Shown: positions 1-11,700, numbered from the stretch's first letter. The stretch: 64,000 bases of DNA from an uncultured Bacteroidales bacterium (GCA_934700615.1 CAKUXR010000015.1:20753-84752), one strand, 5' to 3'. The notes: generated by a model not told the origin, from the letters alone. A program made the numbers and translations.

Positions 1-2286
1 GAGACCGAGCACAATGTCACCATCAATGGTGGAAATGACAAGATAAACTACTATGTCAGCGGACGTTACCTCTACCGTGAGGGTGTCTTCAACAACGCCA
101 GCGAAGATATAATGAACGGCTATTCCTTCCGCGCTAAGGTCAATGCCCATGTAAAGCCATGGCTTCACTACACCGGCAACATGAGCTATGAAGGCTCTGC
201 CTACAACTACGGCGGATTCTGGGAACAGGACGGATCAGAAGAACTGAAATCGCAGGGTATTCTCTGGAACATTACCCAGAACATCAGCCCTACCATCGTC
301 CCGGTAAATCCTGACGGTACCACGACAATGTACACGAACGGTATCCAGTTCGCCGATTCTCCTATCGCATCAGGACGAGGCGGAGTGTTCACAGACGGAA
401 GGAACAAGAACTCCAGGAAAGTGAACTCATGGATCATCACGAACAGGCTCGTGTTCGACCTGACCAAATGGCTGAATATCACCGCAGACTACACATACAG
501 GCGCCGTGACAACCTGAACAGCTACCGTTCATATCCTACAGCCAACACCTGGGACAAGAACATGAAGACCATCACGGAACTCAGCAACGGCTCCGTCTAT
601 GATTTCTATCATGAAGCACGCACATATCTTAATGTGCATGTCGCCAATGCCTATCTCAATGTGAACAAGTCCTGGGGAAATCACAATCTCACAGCCGTGG
701 CAGGTATGCAGTTCCAGAATTCCCGTTCATCCACATCGACAATAAGGCAGAAAGGCTCCATCTCCGACAAGCTGGCATTTATCAACATGGCGCAGGGGAC
801 AATCGAGAGAGCCGATGAGAAGAACACAGCCTACAGGACTCTTGGCTTCTTCGCACGTGTGAACTATGACTGGAAAGGAAGATACCTTCTCGAAGTCTCA
901 GGCAGGCAAGACGGCTCATCAAGATTTGCCAGAGGCAACAGATGGGCGTTCTACCCTTCCGCATCTGCAGGATGGCGTCTGTCCGAGGAGAACTTCTGGG
1001 GCGGCCTGAAAGGCTGGTGGGACAATGCCAAGATCCGCGCATCCTACGGTTCCCTCGGGAACCAGCAGGTAAGCAACTACTCATATATCAGCACATTGAC
1101 AACGTCAATGATGAACTACACCTTCGACAGCACAAATCTTGCCGGCAAGGTCAGTACACCTGGTGCCATAACCGACGGGCTCACATGGGAGACCGTCATA
1201 ACCTACAACCTTGGAGTTGACCTCGGATTCTTCGGCAACAGGCTGAATGCCAGCGCCGATTTCTATATCAGGGACACCAAGGATATGCTGACTTCATCAC
1301 AGGAGCTTCCTGCAGTGTTCGGAACAAGCTCGCCGAAAATCAACGGTGCAAATCTCCGTACAAAGGGATATGAAATCACATTGTCCTGGAAAGACCAGGT
1401 CAAGGCAGCTGGAAAGCCGCTCTACTACTCAATAGCAGGCTCTCTCGGCGACTATGTGACAACCATCACCAAGTTTGACAACCCGACAAGGTCACTGGGA
1501 CAGCACTATGTCGGAGAAAGGCTCGGCGATATCTGGGGCTACCAGGTGGCAGGGCTGTTCAAGACTGACGAGGAGGCTGCAGAGTACCAGTCAAGGATTA
1601 ATGACAAGGCAGTCAATGATGTAGTATATAAATGCGGCGTGGCATCAATGGCTAAGCTGATGGCAGGTGATGTCAAGTTCGTGGACAGGAACGGTGACGG
1701 CATAATCAACACTGGCGAGAACACTGTCGATAAGCCTGGCGACCGCTACATCATCGGTAACAACCGCCCGAGATACACCTACTCATTCAAAGGCGACATC
1801 GACTGGTACGGCTTCAATCTCTCGGTATTCTTCCAGGGTGTAGGGCACTGCGACTGGATGCCTCCTAAGAACTGCTCCTATTTCTGGAGCCTGTATGGAT
1901 TCCCGGCATCCTCATTCGTGCCGACCGACTTCGAATCCAGGACATGGACCGAGGATCGCAGAAATTCATATTTCCCGAGGAGACGAGGATATGAGACATA
2001 TTCAAACAGCGCACTCGGCGTAAACACCGACAGGTATCTCCAGAATGCGGCATACATCCGCCTGAAGAACATCACGCTCGGCTACACCATTCCGTTGAAG
2101 CCGAACAAAGCTGTAGAGAAAGTCCGCTTCTATGTCACGGGCGAGAACCTCTGGTACTGGTCTCCGATGAAAAGGCATACGAAATATGTCGATCCTGAGG
2201 TGGCTACCGCATCATCCAAGCAGGATGACGACTGCATCTATCCATTCTCCAGGACCGTATCTCTCGGCATTGACATAACCTTCTAA
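1..2286 (+). CDS. SusC/RagA-family TonB-linked outer-membrane receptor (5' end outside window)
   Basis: C-terminal roughly 760 residues of a SusC-type outer-membrane transporter. The frame is open from base 1, so the signal peptide, carboxypeptidase-like domain and plug lie upstream of the window. What remains is beta-barrel: alternating aromatic-rich strands (for example YYVSGRYLYREGVF near the start and the typical SusC stretch GRYLLEVSGRQDGSSRF around residue 297 of the visible part). The end is the usual family terminus with an aromatic C-terminal residue (SLGIDITF). By family knowledge it forms a lidded complex with the SusD lipoprotein that begins 8 bases downstream, importing oligosaccharides with TonB energy. 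It opens a six-gene co-directional cluster that runs to 13916. Substrate cannot be read from the barrel itself. Confidence 0.95.
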   Translation, partial: ETEHNVTINGGNDKINYYVSGRYLYREGVFNNASEDIMNGYSFRAKVNAHVKPWLHYTGNMSYEGSAYNYGGFWEQDGSEELKSQGILWNITQNISPTIVPVNPDGTTTMYTNGIQFADSPIASGRGGVFTDGRNKNSRKVNSWIITNRLVFDLTKWLNITADYTYRRRDNLNSYRSYPTANTWDKNMKTITELSNGSVYDFYHEARTYLNVHVANAYLNVNKSWGNHNLTAVAGMQFQNSRSSTSTIRQKGSISDKLAFINMAQGTIERADEKNTAYRTLGFFARVNYDWKGRYLLEVSGRQDGSSRFARGNRWAFYPSASAGWRLSEENFWGGLKGWWDNAKIRASYGSLGNQQVSNYSYISTLTTSMMNYTFDSTNLAGKVSTPGAITDGLTWETVITYNLGVDLGFFGNRLNASADFYIRDTKDMLTSSQELPAVFGTSSPKINGANLRTKGYEITLSWKDQVKAAGKPLYYSIAGSLGDYVTTITKFDNPTRSLGQHYVGERLGDIWGYQVAGLFKTDEEAAEYQSRINDKAVNDVVYKCGVASMAKLMAGDVKFVDRNGDGIINTGENTVDKPGDRYIIGNNRPRYTYSFKGDIDWYGFNLSVFFQGVGHCDWMPPKNCSYFWSLYGFPASSFVPTDFESRTWTEDRRNSYFPRRRGYETYSNSALGVNTDRYLQNAAYIRLKNITLGYTIPLKPNKAVEKVRFYVTGENLWYWSPMKRHTKYVDPEVATASSKQDDDCIYPFSRTVSLGIDITF

Positions 2287-2294
2287 AACAGAGA

Positions 2295-4157
2295 ATGAAA
2301 ATGAAAAGAATATACAATATTTTGATTTCAGGGCTGTCGATGCTCGTGTTCTCGTCATGCGAGGGCTATCTGGACAAGTTCCCGGAAACGGACTTGTCAC
2401 CAGAGTCTTTCTACTCCAGTGAAAAAGAACTGGAACTGGCGACAAACGGATTCTACGCCATGCTTTCCAAGCCTGACGGAACATTCGACGGCGCATTGCA
2501 GGACAACGACCTGCAGTATCACGTGTCCCTGAGCAACATCCAGATGGGAAGCAGATCGGCAGAGAATGAGTCATGGAGCACCAGTACATGGTCTGATCTA
2601 AGGTCACTGAACTACTACCTCGAGCGCTCCGTAAACTGCACCAATGAAGAGGTCCGCAAGAAATACGACGGCGTCGCCTATTTCTTCAGGGCAATGTTCT
2701 ATTACGAGAAAGTACGCAAATATGGTGATATGCCATGGTACGACCATGTAATCTCAGATTCTGACAAGGCGAGCCTGTACCGTCCGCGCGACTCCAGGGG
2801 CTTTGTCATGCAGAAAGTCATGGAAGACCTGGACAAGGCCATCGACGGGCTTCCTGTCACTTGGACCGAAGGCGTGTACCGTGTGAGCAAATATGCAGCC
2901 TATGCCTTCAAGTCACGTGTGGCACTATTCGAGGGCACATGGAGAAAATACCATGATGTACCTGACGAAACCTACACGAAGGAAGACGGGACACAGATAA
3001 CATTGTCTTCTGAATATTTCCTGCAGCAAGCTGCAGACGCAGCAAAGGCAGTCATCGACTACGGCAAGTACAAGATGTACAAGGGCGAGACTGTAGTAAA
3101 AGGCCAGCCGTACAGGGACTACTTCGTGCTGGAGGACGCAGAGACCAGTGAGACAATCTTCGCAAGACGCTTCCTCTATACTGCCGAGATGAACATCCGC
3201 CACGGAGTGCAGTTCTCATACAAGAACATGAGGTATTCATTGACAAGAGCCCTTGCATACCATTATCTCATGGCTGACGGAACCCCGTTCCAGAACCAGG
3301 AAGGATGGCAGACAATGCAGTTCGGCCAGGAATTCACAGGAAGGGACCCACGTATGGCACAGACCATCGCGGCACCTGATTATGTCGCTGTAGGAACAGA
3401 TGCATCTACAAAATACTATCCTAACTGCAAGGACTATGAAAGAAGCGGCTACAGGCCTATCAAGTATTTCTCTGACGACACCCACGACGGAGCAGGAACA
3501 TCGACTACAGACTACGCGATCATCCGCTACGGGGAAGTTCTCCTGAACTATGCAGAAGCCAAGGCGGAGCTTGGCCAGGCGGACCAGGCCGTCATTGACC
3601 AGACTATCAATGCCATACGTGCCCGCGTAAACATGCCGGCACTCGATGTTGCGAAAGCTGATGCGGCTCCAGATGCATTCCTGAGCTCATATTACACCGA
3701 CAAGCATCTGGAAGGTCCGGACAAAGGGCTTATCCTGGAGATCAGGCGTGAGAGAACTGTGGAGCTTGTAAACGAAGGCTTTCGCCTCTGGGACATGCTG
3801 CGCTGGCATGAAGGACAGCAGCTCTGCCCTGGCTCCAACACCCTGGGACCTGGATTCATAGGATGCTGGTTCCCTGGACTCGGAGAATATGATATGAACA
3901 ATGACGGCACACCTGACCTCTGCATCTACAGCGGCACAGCACCGGCAACAGACTGCGAGAACACGCTCAATGTCACTGACGGAAAGGAGAATACGCTCTC
4001 CGAAGGCACCAGCGGCTATCTCGTGCAGTTCAAGGACCAGAACTACAAATGGGAAGAAAAGGACTACCTCTACCCTATTCCTGTCAAGCAGATACAGATT
4101 TATCCTAAAGACGAGGAGACAGGGAAGAGCGTGCTGACACAGAATCCTGGCTATTAA
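2295..4157 (+). CDS. SusD/RagB-family surface glycan-binding lipoprotein
   Basis: 620-residue SusD homologue. An N-terminal SPII signal ends in the lipobox VFSSC (Cys22), followed by the typical family start EGYLDKFPETDLSPESFY. A TPR-like helical body follows, then the conserved C-terminal segment ILEIRRERTVELVNEGFRLWDMLRW that marks RagB/SusD proteins, and a closing YLYPIPVKQIQ-type motif. Start chosen at the ATG at 2295, 8 bases after the SusC stop; a second in-frame ATG two codons later would change little. It is the partner lid of the preceding SusC barrel at the cell surface. SusCD sets the locus as a polysaccharide utilisation locus, but ligand identity is not deducible. Confidence 0.97.
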   Translation: MKMKRIYNILISGLSMLVFSSCEGYLDKFPETDLSPESFYSSEKELELATNGFYAMLSKPDGTFDGALQDNDLQYHVSLSNIQMGSRSAENESWSTSTWSDLRSLNYYLERSVNCTNEEVRKKYDGVAYFFRAMFYYEKVRKYGDMPWYDHVISDSDKASLYRPRDSRGFVMQKVMEDLDKAIDGLPVTWTEGVYRVSKYAAYAFKSRVALFEGTWRKYHDVPDETYTKEDGTQITLSSEYFLQQAADAAKAVIDYGKYKMYKGETVVKGQPYRDYFVLEDAETSETIFARRFLYTAEMNIRHGVQFSYKNMRYSLTRALAYHYLMADGTPFQNQEGWQTMQFGQEFTGRDPRMAQTIAAPDYVAVGTDASTKYYPNCKDYERSGYRPIKYFSDDTHDGAGTSTTDYAIIRYGEVLLNYAEAKAELGQADQAVIDQTINAIRARVNMPALDVAKADAAPDAFLSSYYTDKHLEGPDKGLILEIRRERTVELVNEGFRLWDMLRWHEGQQLCPGSNTLGPGFIGCWFPGLGEYDMNNDGTPDLCIYSGTAPATDCENTLNVTDGKENTLSEGTSGYLVQFKDQNYKWEEKDYLYPIPVKQIQIYPKDEETGKSVLTQNPGY

Positions 4158-4170
4158 TACACAGAAAGAC

Positions 4171-6318
4171 ATGAAACGCTCTAGAATATTACTTACGACA
4201 TTCGCCGCACTCCTCGTAATGGGGTGCAGCGAATACGATGACTCGGCACTCTGGAAGAAAGTGGACGAGACGCAGAAGCAGCTGGCTGAACTTTCCGCAT
4301 CGCTCACGCAGCTGGAAGGGCAGATAGGGCTTCTCACCGCCGCAAAGACAGGAGGGGTCATCACAGGCATCACGGAAAATCCTGACGGTGGGTTCACTAT
4401 CACCTACACCACAGTTGACGGCAAATCCGCCACAGCTTCGGTAGCATCGAAAGAAGACCTGACAGATGCAGACATCATCGGCACGAAAGAGGAGAACGGC
4501 ATTCTCTACTGGACCATAACAGCAGGAGGCAAGACAACTATCCTCACCGACAAGGACGGGGCCAAGATTCCTGTTTCCGGCCGCGAGCCTTCGTTTACCA
4601 CCGACAAGGACGGATATTGGATGGTCAATGGCGACTATATCCTCGACAGCAAGGGAGAAAAGATAAAATCTGAAGGGAAAAAGGCATCATTGCTCTCAGG
4701 CGTTGTCAAAAACGATGACGGCACCGTAACCCTAACATTGGCAGACGGCTCTACAGTTACTGTGGAGACCACAGAAAGTTTCTCATTTGTCGTGTATTAC
4801 GGAGATGCTCCTGTGAGCGGCGAGATCAAAGTGCCGGACGGAGTGGGGAGCCTGGAGCTTACATATAAACTGGCAGGAAAGGCAGCGGAGAAGGCTTCCG
4901 TCAGGATTACAAGGGCAGAAGGGGTGGAGGCCGGCATTGACCAGAATGCCAGAAGAGTGAACGTTACGGTTCCGGACGGACTCCGCAAGGCAAGGATTAC
5001 GCTCATTGCCGCAGGTGAGGGAGGCCGCATGGCTGCCCGCAACGTTTATCTGCGCGGAACATTCTCGGTAGAGATGGAGAACGACCTTTGGCGTACCGTT
5101 GAGGAGAAACTCCTGGCCCCGGGCTGCAATTATTACAGCATGGAATTCAAGAAGATTGCCAGGAAAATGCATGTTCTGGAAATTGACCTCACCAACCCTG
5201 CCATCGAAGTCACCACGGCATATGCGGATGACATTGTCCCGAATCCCAATGGCAACAAGAACGGCAACAACGGCTTCAATCTCCGCGAGACTCTGTCGCA
5301 GCTTTGTGCACGTAAAACGGCTGAAGGCGAGGATGTTATTGCCGGCATCAATACCGGATTCTTCGATTCCAACGACGGTTTTACCAGAGGTGCACACATC
5401 GAGGACGGCGAACTCGTCTATATGAACAACCCTGCTGTCGTGGCCAATCTCGGCAACCATGCCTGGGCGTTCACCATCTTCAAGGACAATACCGCATCCT
5501 GCGGAAAGAAAGTGTTCTCCGGCAAGGTCAAAATTGCCGACAAGGAGTACAAGTTCTATTCTGTCAATGATACCCTCGTCCGCGGGAACAATGCTTCCCA
5601 GCTGGCATCATATCCGATAAATCTCTACACTTCCAGATATGTGAAAATCCCTCATAAGGAACGCCAGGATATTGTCAATAAACTTAGCACCAGGGCTCTG
5701 TATGTTACAGCCAAGTATTCTGCAGACAATATGACCGTAAACAACGGCTGGTTCGCGGCTACCGTCACGGCTATCGCTGACGGCCGGGCTACTGCTCTGG
5801 AAGAGGCACCGTATCTCACGGACAAGAAGGAAGTCGGCATCCAGATTACAGGAACCACCGCTGAGGAAATCTCCAAGGCATTGAAGGTCGGCGATGAAAT
5901 CCAACTCAGCGCCGAAATGGCTGTGGACGGAGAAGTGAAACCTATCTTCACCCAGAACTCCACCATGTGGCAGTTCGTTACGGACGGGCAGAATACCCTC
6001 AACACCGTGCCTGCAAACCATACTTTCAGGGCATTGTCCGATCCTATGACTTTCGCTTGCATTGACAGAAGCGGTTCCCGAATCATGCTCGTTGAAATAG
6101 ACGGACGTCAGGAAGGTTTCTCGATAGGCGTCAATGCGGAGGAGGTTACCGATATTTCTCTGCGTCTCGGAGCCTGGAATGCCACACGTTTCGACGGAGG
6201 CGGATCCTCTGCGATGTGGGCCAAGAAAGATGGCGTGTCCGGTCTCGTGAGCCGTCCAAGTGACAAAAAGGGCGAGCGCAGCTGTATGAACTACATGTAT
6301 GTACGTATTAAGAAATAG
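4171..6318 (+). CDS. Lipoprotein with DUF4988-like N-terminus and C-terminal phosphodiester glycosidase (NAGPA-type) domain
   Basis: 715 residues. The lipobox is LLVMGC (Cys19), so it is probably surface or periplasm anchored. Residues about 25-60 are a heptad-rich coiled coil. Residues about 60-200 are the DUF4988-like module shared with the next two genes (pattern NGILYWTI...GYWMVNGDYIL), then a beta-sandwich to about 300. From about 325 to the end is a phosphodiester glycosidase domain related to the mammalian uncovering enzyme NAGPA: IAGINTGFFDSNDG near 390-405 and the hallmark RFDGGGSSAMW near the C-terminus. Family members cleave sugar-phosphate diesters such as GlcNAc-1-phospho-6-mannose. 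In this locus it would remove a phosphodiester-linked sugar before or during glycan uptake; the true substrate is unknown. It starts 13 bases after SusD. Confidence 0.9.
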   Translation: MKRSRILLTTFAALLVMGCSEYDDSALWKKVDETQKQLAELSASLTQLEGQIGLLTAAKTGGVITGITENPDGGFTITYTTVDGKSATASVASKEDLTDADIIGTKEENGILYWTITAGGKTTILTDKDGAKIPVSGREPSFTTDKDGYWMVNGDYILDSKGEKIKSEGKKASLLSGVVKNDDGTVTLTLADGSTVTVETTESFSFVVYYGDAPVSGEIKVPDGVGSLELTYKLAGKAAEKASVRITRAEGVEAGIDQNARRVNVTVPDGLRKARITLIAAGEGGRMAARNVYLRGTFSVEMENDLWRTVEEKLLAPGCNYYSMEFKKIARKMHVLEIDLTNPAIEVTTAYADDIVPNPNGNKNGNNGFNLRETLSQLCARKTAEGEDVIAGINTGFFDSNDGFTRGAHIEDGELVYMNNPAVVANLGNHAWAFTIFKDNTASCGKKVFSGKVKIADKEYKFYSVNDTLVRGNNASQLASYPINLYTSRYVKIPHKERQDIVNKLSTRALYVTAKYSADNMTVNNGWFAATVTAIADGRATALEEAPYLTDKKEVGIQITGTTAEEISKALKVGDEIQLSAEMAVDGEVKPIFTQNSTMWQFVTDGQNTLNTVPANHTFRALSDPMTFACIDRSGSRIMLVEIDGRQEGFSIGVNAEEVTDISLRLGAWNATRFDGGGSSAMWAKKDGVSGLVSRPSDKKGERSCMNYMYVRIKK

Positions 6319-6324
6319 GGCGAT

Positions 6325-8775
6325 ATGAAAAAGATAAATATAATATTGTCAATGTTCCTGGCGGCTGCCGCTTTGAACTGTTGCTCCTATGATTCTTCGG
6401 AAGTGGAGGGCAGTATCACGGAACTTGAGCAGAAGATAGCCGCTCTTGAACAGAAGGCGGAAGAACTTGAGACACAACTCAAGTCTGTTTCGGATTTTGC
6501 TTCAGGCAATCTGATTTCGCGTGTGGGAACCGATGAGAACGGGAACTACGTGATCACTTACAAAACAAAGGATGGTGAGAAAAAGACTGTCATATTGGCC
6601 AAGGCCACAGACTTGAACAAGGCTCCGATGATAGGAGTCGCAGAAGACGGAGGGACAATGTATTGGCGCCTGACCAGAGACAATGGCGCTTCATGGGAGT
6701 GGATTCTCGGAAAAGACGGCAACAAGATGCCGGTAGCCACATCAGTGCCTGAAGTAGGCATTGACAAGAACGGTTTCTGGACAGTAAACGGCAAGAGTAC
6801 CGGTGTGCTGGCGAGCGACACTACGAACAGCCTGTTCAAGTCCGTGGAAATCGACGAGGAGACAGGCTTGGCAGTGTTCACGTTGACTGACGGCAGCAGT
6901 TTTTCGGTAACATACAGGGAATCCCTCGGCATCACGTTCTCCACACCGTCATTCCTTGCCATAGAAGATTACGGAACTGCAGTGACAGTGAACTATACCT
7001 TGACAGGCACGCTTGCCAAGGACGCTGTAGTGGACTATCTTACAGCCTATAACGTGGACGTGAAAGTCAGTGAGAACCTGAGAAGAATCTCTGTGACTAT
7101 GGAGAACGGTGCTGAAGAAGGCAATACTGTCATCATGGTAACGGCAGGGGATGAGGTGGTCTATAAGCCTCTGTTCTTCACCTACGGCAAGACTGTCATT
7201 GATTTCGAGAGTTATATAAAGGACAATGAACTGATTACCCCGATGGGTGAACCTGTCATCAATCTTGGAGGCGACATGACACCGTTTACCATCAGGGTTT
7301 CCCACAACATCGACGTGGAACCGTCTGTGGCTGCGGAGAACGCTTCATGGCTCAAGGCGGTGGGTACGAAGGCATTGACCACATCGGAATTCAATTTCGT
7401 TGCCGAGTATTTCGAGAGCAAGACCAACACTCCTCGTGAGGGCCGTATCATATTGAAAAACAGACTGTATGACGTATCCTCCTCCATTGTGGTGAAGCAG
7501 TCTCCTGTCATAATCGGAGGCGGCGGTGGGGATAATCCGTCGGAAGACAAGGGAATCGCCGATGTCGGCACATTCATGGAATTTGTCAGAAGCGTCAATG
7601 CCGGTGCATCCACATCCCGCTGGGAGAATGCGGACGGTGAAGTCTGCCTGCTCGCTGACATTGACCTGACGGGCATCGAGTGGACACCGATCGGAAGCGC
7701 GACAGGCGCAGGCTCAGGTGCCCCTACATATGAATTCGTCAATGCCTTTACCGGTAAATTCAATGGCAAAGGCCACAGTATCACCGGAATAAACTGGACT
7801 TGCGATATGAGCAAGAATAACGTTTACGGACTCTTCGGAGCTGTTGACGGAGCTAAAATCAGCAACCTCATCATCGGCGCCGAAGGCGATGCCATCACAT
7901 TGACAGGAACTCCTGATATTACTCCTTCTGTTGCCGGCGTCGTCGGATATGCGGAGAATACGACAATCGTGAGCGTGACGAACAATGTCAGCATCATCCT
8001 TGAAGGCGAATGTCCTCAGGCAATGCCGACCAGCCTCGCCGGAATTGTCGGCAGCGGGTTCAATGTTACTCTCGGCGGCAAGTCCAAGGACAATGCCGTG
8101 TTAAACAATGGCGATATCCTCGTCAAGTCCAAGGTCGCGAATGCACAACCCGGAGGAACCGGATTGCAGGTAGCCGGTATTATGGCATATGTAAACAAAG
8201 GTACCGGCAGCCAGTTTGTGAATTGTACGAACAATGCCCATATCACGGGACCTAACGGTCGTGGAGGCGGTATCCTCGCGACAATCTACGGAACCGAAAA
8301 GGCCGGAAACAAGGTGACTGTCAGCAAGTGTGTCAACAACGGACTTATTGAGGACAACTACCTCGACTATGAAGGTTATGCCAATGCCAAGAGAATGGGC
8401 GGCATCATCGGCGGTTCCGAGGCGGCGGATGTATCCGTGGAATCCTGCACGAACAACGGAAACATCTTCTCGCATACCGGATGCCGCGCAGGAGGATTCG
8501 TAGGGCATTTCAAGGGTGGCGTTATAGCAGGATGTGCCAATACCGGTATCATCCTCAGCAAAATAACTCCTCAGAATGAAGACCACACCGGCGGAGATGG
8601 CCCTGGCTGGGCAGCCGGTTACTGCAATATAAAGATAACCGGATGTACACGCGGCGGAAAGGTAGGCGAATGGGCTGAATTCAAGGATAAGCCAGAGCAG
8701 GCTCCGGACGCTACCATCTACAATGCCTACGGATATCAGAATTCCAAGTATTTCAATGCTGCTGACAATCAATAA
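6325..8775 (+). CDS. Lipoprotein with DUF4988-like N-terminus and GLUG repeats
   Basis: 816 residues. Lipobox LNCC near residues 17-20, then a coiled coil (SSEVEGSITELEQKIAALEQ...) and the same roughly 150-residue module found in both flanking genes (TMYWRLT...GFWTVNG). A BACON/Ig-like beta region lies around 220-400 and is followed by a Gly-rich linker (IGGGGGDN). The C-terminal half is GLUG-type beta-helix sequence: an initial LLADIDLTGIEWTPIG cap, then repeated G-x-[IV]-[VAI]-G turns (AGVVGYAEN, AGIVGSG, GGIIGG, GGFVGHFKG). GLUG proteins are surface adhesin or binding proteins; no catalytic site is visible, so a glycan-binding role beside SusCD is inferred. It begins 6 bases after the preceding stop. 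Confidence 0.88.
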   Translation: MKKINIILSMFLAAAALNCCSYDSSEVEGSITELEQKIAALEQKAEELETQLKSVSDFASGNLISRVGTDENGNYVITYKTKDGEKKTVILAKATDLNKAPMIGVAEDGGTMYWRLTRDNGASWEWILGKDGNKMPVATSVPEVGIDKNGFWTVNGKSTGVLASDTTNSLFKSVEIDEETGLAVFTLTDGSSFSVTYRESLGITFSTPSFLAIEDYGTAVTVNYTLTGTLAKDAVVDYLTAYNVDVKVSENLRRISVTMENGAEEGNTVIMVTAGDEVVYKPLFFTYGKTVIDFESYIKDNELITPMGEPVINLGGDMTPFTIRVSHNIDVEPSVAAENASWLKAVGTKALTTSEFNFVAEYFESKTNTPREGRIILKNRLYDVSSSIVVKQSPVIIGGGGGDNPSEDKGIADVGTFMEFVRSVNAGASTSRWENADGEVCLLADIDLTGIEWTPIGSATGAGSGAPTYEFVNAFTGKFNGKGHSITGINWTCDMSKNNVYGLFGAVDGAKISNLIIGAEGDAITLTGTPDITPSVAGVVGYAENTTIVSVTNNVSIILEGECPQAMPTSLAGIVGSGFNVTLGGKSKDNAVLNNGDILVKSKVANAQPGGTGLQVAGIMAYVNKGTGSQFVNCTNNAHITGPNGRGGGILATIYGTEKAGNKVTVSKCVNNGLIEDNYLDYEGYANAKRMGGIIGGSEAADVSVESCTNNGNIFSHTGCRAGGFVGHFKGGVIAGCANTGIILSKITPQNEDHTGGDGPGWAAGYCNIKITGCTRGGKVGEWAEFKDKPEQAPDATIYNAYGYQNSKYFNAADNQ

Positions 8776-8776
8776 T

Positions 8777-11700
8777 ATGAAGACAATGAAACGTATAACA
8801 TACATATTGCTCACCCTCATTATGGCGGTCTGCTCTGCTTCCTGTTCGTTCGACGACAGCGGATTGGACAGCAGACTGGATGCCGTGAAAGAGAGGATTG
8901 AAGCGCTTCAGTCAAGGATTGATGAAGCTAACAGTCAGGTGGAGTCTCTCGGACTTCTCACCTCCGGCAATGTCGTAACTTCCGTTGACAAGAACAGTGA
9001 CGGGAGTTACGTGCTGACCTATCTTGACAGCAATAATGAGAGCAAGACCATGGTAATCGCTGCCATGGACCAGATGATAAATGTTCCCGTGATAGGTGTC
9101 CGCAAAGACGATAACGGGCTCTACTACTGGACTGTCACCGTGGGTGGTGAGACCAAGGATATCATTGTGGACGGCAAGCCTGTTCCTGCAGCAGGAAAGA
9201 CACCGGTCATTTCTGTGGATGAGCAGGGCTATTGGACTGTAAATGGGGAGCGTATCCTCAATGAAAATGGCGTACCGGTCGAGGCTAAAGATGGGAATAC
9301 AGCCATATTCAAGAGCATTTCCACGGATGCCGACGGCAATCTTTCGGTTGCTCTCGGAAACGGGACCATGCTTACGATTCCTGTGCAGAATTCATTGAAT
9401 CTCAGTGTCTCATCAGCATTGAACCTGACGATTTCCAATCTTGCCCAAACGCTCAAAATCGGGTATGACGTTACCGGAAGCAAGGCTGAAGGCGCGATTG
9501 TGGCGATTGCCGAGGCGAAATCTGTGACTGCGACTTTGGACAAGACTGCGAAGGAAGTGTCCGTGTCATTCGGAAGCACTTTCGAGTCGGGACATCTCAT
9601 TCTGATGGCAACAGATCTGGACAAGGTGACGGTGCTGCGTCCTCTCTTCTTCGACAAGGCTAGGGAAACCAAGATTCTCATAAGTACGGCGGATGACCTT
9701 ATGAACTTCGCAAAGGGCGTAAATGCCCAGGACGGTACGGAGAACATGGACGTTTATCTGGAGAAGGACATTGACATGTCCTCGGTAGGCGACTGGATTC
9801 CTATAGGAAACGGAACTTTCTCAGGCACTGCAGTAAACGGTGCCGCATTCAAGGGTACCTTCTATGGTAAAAACCACACTATCAAGGGATTGAAGATGGT
9901 CGTGCCGGCAGATGCTCCTGCCGGGACAACATGTGGTCTGTTCGGTGTCATATCCGGCGCCACCGTGAAAGATGTGAACATCGGCGAGGGCTCTGCCTTT
10001 ACATCTTCTTCTGCTAAAATGACTTGCGGCGGTGCTGTGGCAGGCGCCGTGGTGAACTCTACCTTGGATCATTGCTCTTCACTGGCTTCGTTCGATATCT
10101 CAGGCGGCGCAGAAAATGTCGGCCAGAGGTTTGGAGGTGTGGCCGGTTCCGTCTATTCGGCAGGTGAAATCGCCGCTCAGGTTGTGAACTGTACCAATTT
10201 CGGTGCGTTCAAGTCCGTGAACAAGACTAACAGCAAGAACGGCGGCACGGCATTCTCCATCGGAGGAGTCGTCGGCTTCGCAGAATCGGCATCTACAGCT
10301 CTGCGCACAATGGTCAAGTCTTGCGACAACTATGGTGCAATGAATGTGCAGGCATCACGTAATGCTGGCGTTGTGGCCACATTGAACAAGAATGCGACAG
10401 TTGAGGACTGCAAGAACTATGGTGAGATTACCAATACTGACACGAAGGCGACCAACACCCGTGTGGCGGGTATCGTATCTGCATTGAATATCCAGACTTC
10501 CGCAATCAACTGCGTGAACAAGGGTAATGTGACATTTGCTGTCGCCGGAAATACAACTCAGGGCTATGCTGCCGGCATCGTCGGTCAGACGAATGATGCT
10601 TCATGCGTAGTCGATGGTTGTGAGAACTATGGAATGGTACGTTCCGACATTTTCAATGCTACGGATCCGCTGAAGAAGTTCATTGCCATAATCGTTGCGA
10701 ACACGAACAACAAGACCTGCACCGTCAGGAACAATAAGGTAGGTGGAAAAATCGGTCCTTATTCCGATGACAGTAAGGTTGTTGCCATTACGGCAGAGAA
10801 TTTCTCCGACTATGTTTTCTTCGCTGCCAAGACCAAGCCTTCCATCGCTACGGGCAATGTTTTCGCGGGTGAAATCCTTACCAAGGGTATTGCGTCCGCA
10901 CAGGACTTCATGGATTTTGCTGCCGCTGTCAATGCCGGGGAATCTCTTGAGAAGTGGCAGGATGAGGCAGGCGGAATCAATCTGCTCAATGATATCGACA
11001 TGTCATCCGTCAAGGATTGGATTCCTATCGGAAATGCGACTTTTGTAAACAGCAAGAATGTGCTTACAGTCACCGGCCCGATGTTTACCGGGAAGTTCAA
11101 TGGACAGGGCTACAAGATCCGTAACTTTAAGATGCACAGTACTGTGGCTACGAAAGGCGGTACATTCGGATTGTTCGGTGTAATCGGACCTGGCGCCGTG
11201 GTGGAGAACTTTACTTTCGAATCCACATGTTCGCTTCTTGTGGAGTCGTCAGGTATAGAGACATCACATGGTGTGATTGCCGGACTGGTTTATGACGGTA
11301 CTGTCCGCGACGTGCACAGTTATGCACCGATGACTTTCCGCAGCGAGACCGGTGTCAAGAACAAGGCGCAGTTCATGTCGCTGATAGGCTATGCCTTTAC
11401 TGAGAATCAGGACATCATCATTGACAGTGTGGATAATTTCGGAGAAATCGTAGCGGAGAATCGGGATGGTAATGACCAGGGTGGAGCTGCGACATTCCAT
11501 ATTGCCGGTATTCTTGGCTTCGGTACTTCAACGGTCGGCACACAGCATTTCGTAACAGTCTCCGACTGTACCAACGAGGGTAATATGACATCTGCAACTT
11601 GCCGTACAGCGGGTATTTGTGCAGCTGCCAACCGCAGGACAAAACTGGTGAACTGCATCAATCGCGGAAATCAGTTCAATACTTGTCCAGGACCGGACAA

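Noticed and set aside
782..1084. Long antisense frames inside susC and many other genes
   Set aside because: These and many similar frames on the opposite strand are shadows of G+C-balanced coding sequence with no family features.
8723..8776. Upstream extension of the 8777 lipoprotein
   Set aside because: The extra 18 codons overlap the previous gene and would place the signal peptide internally.
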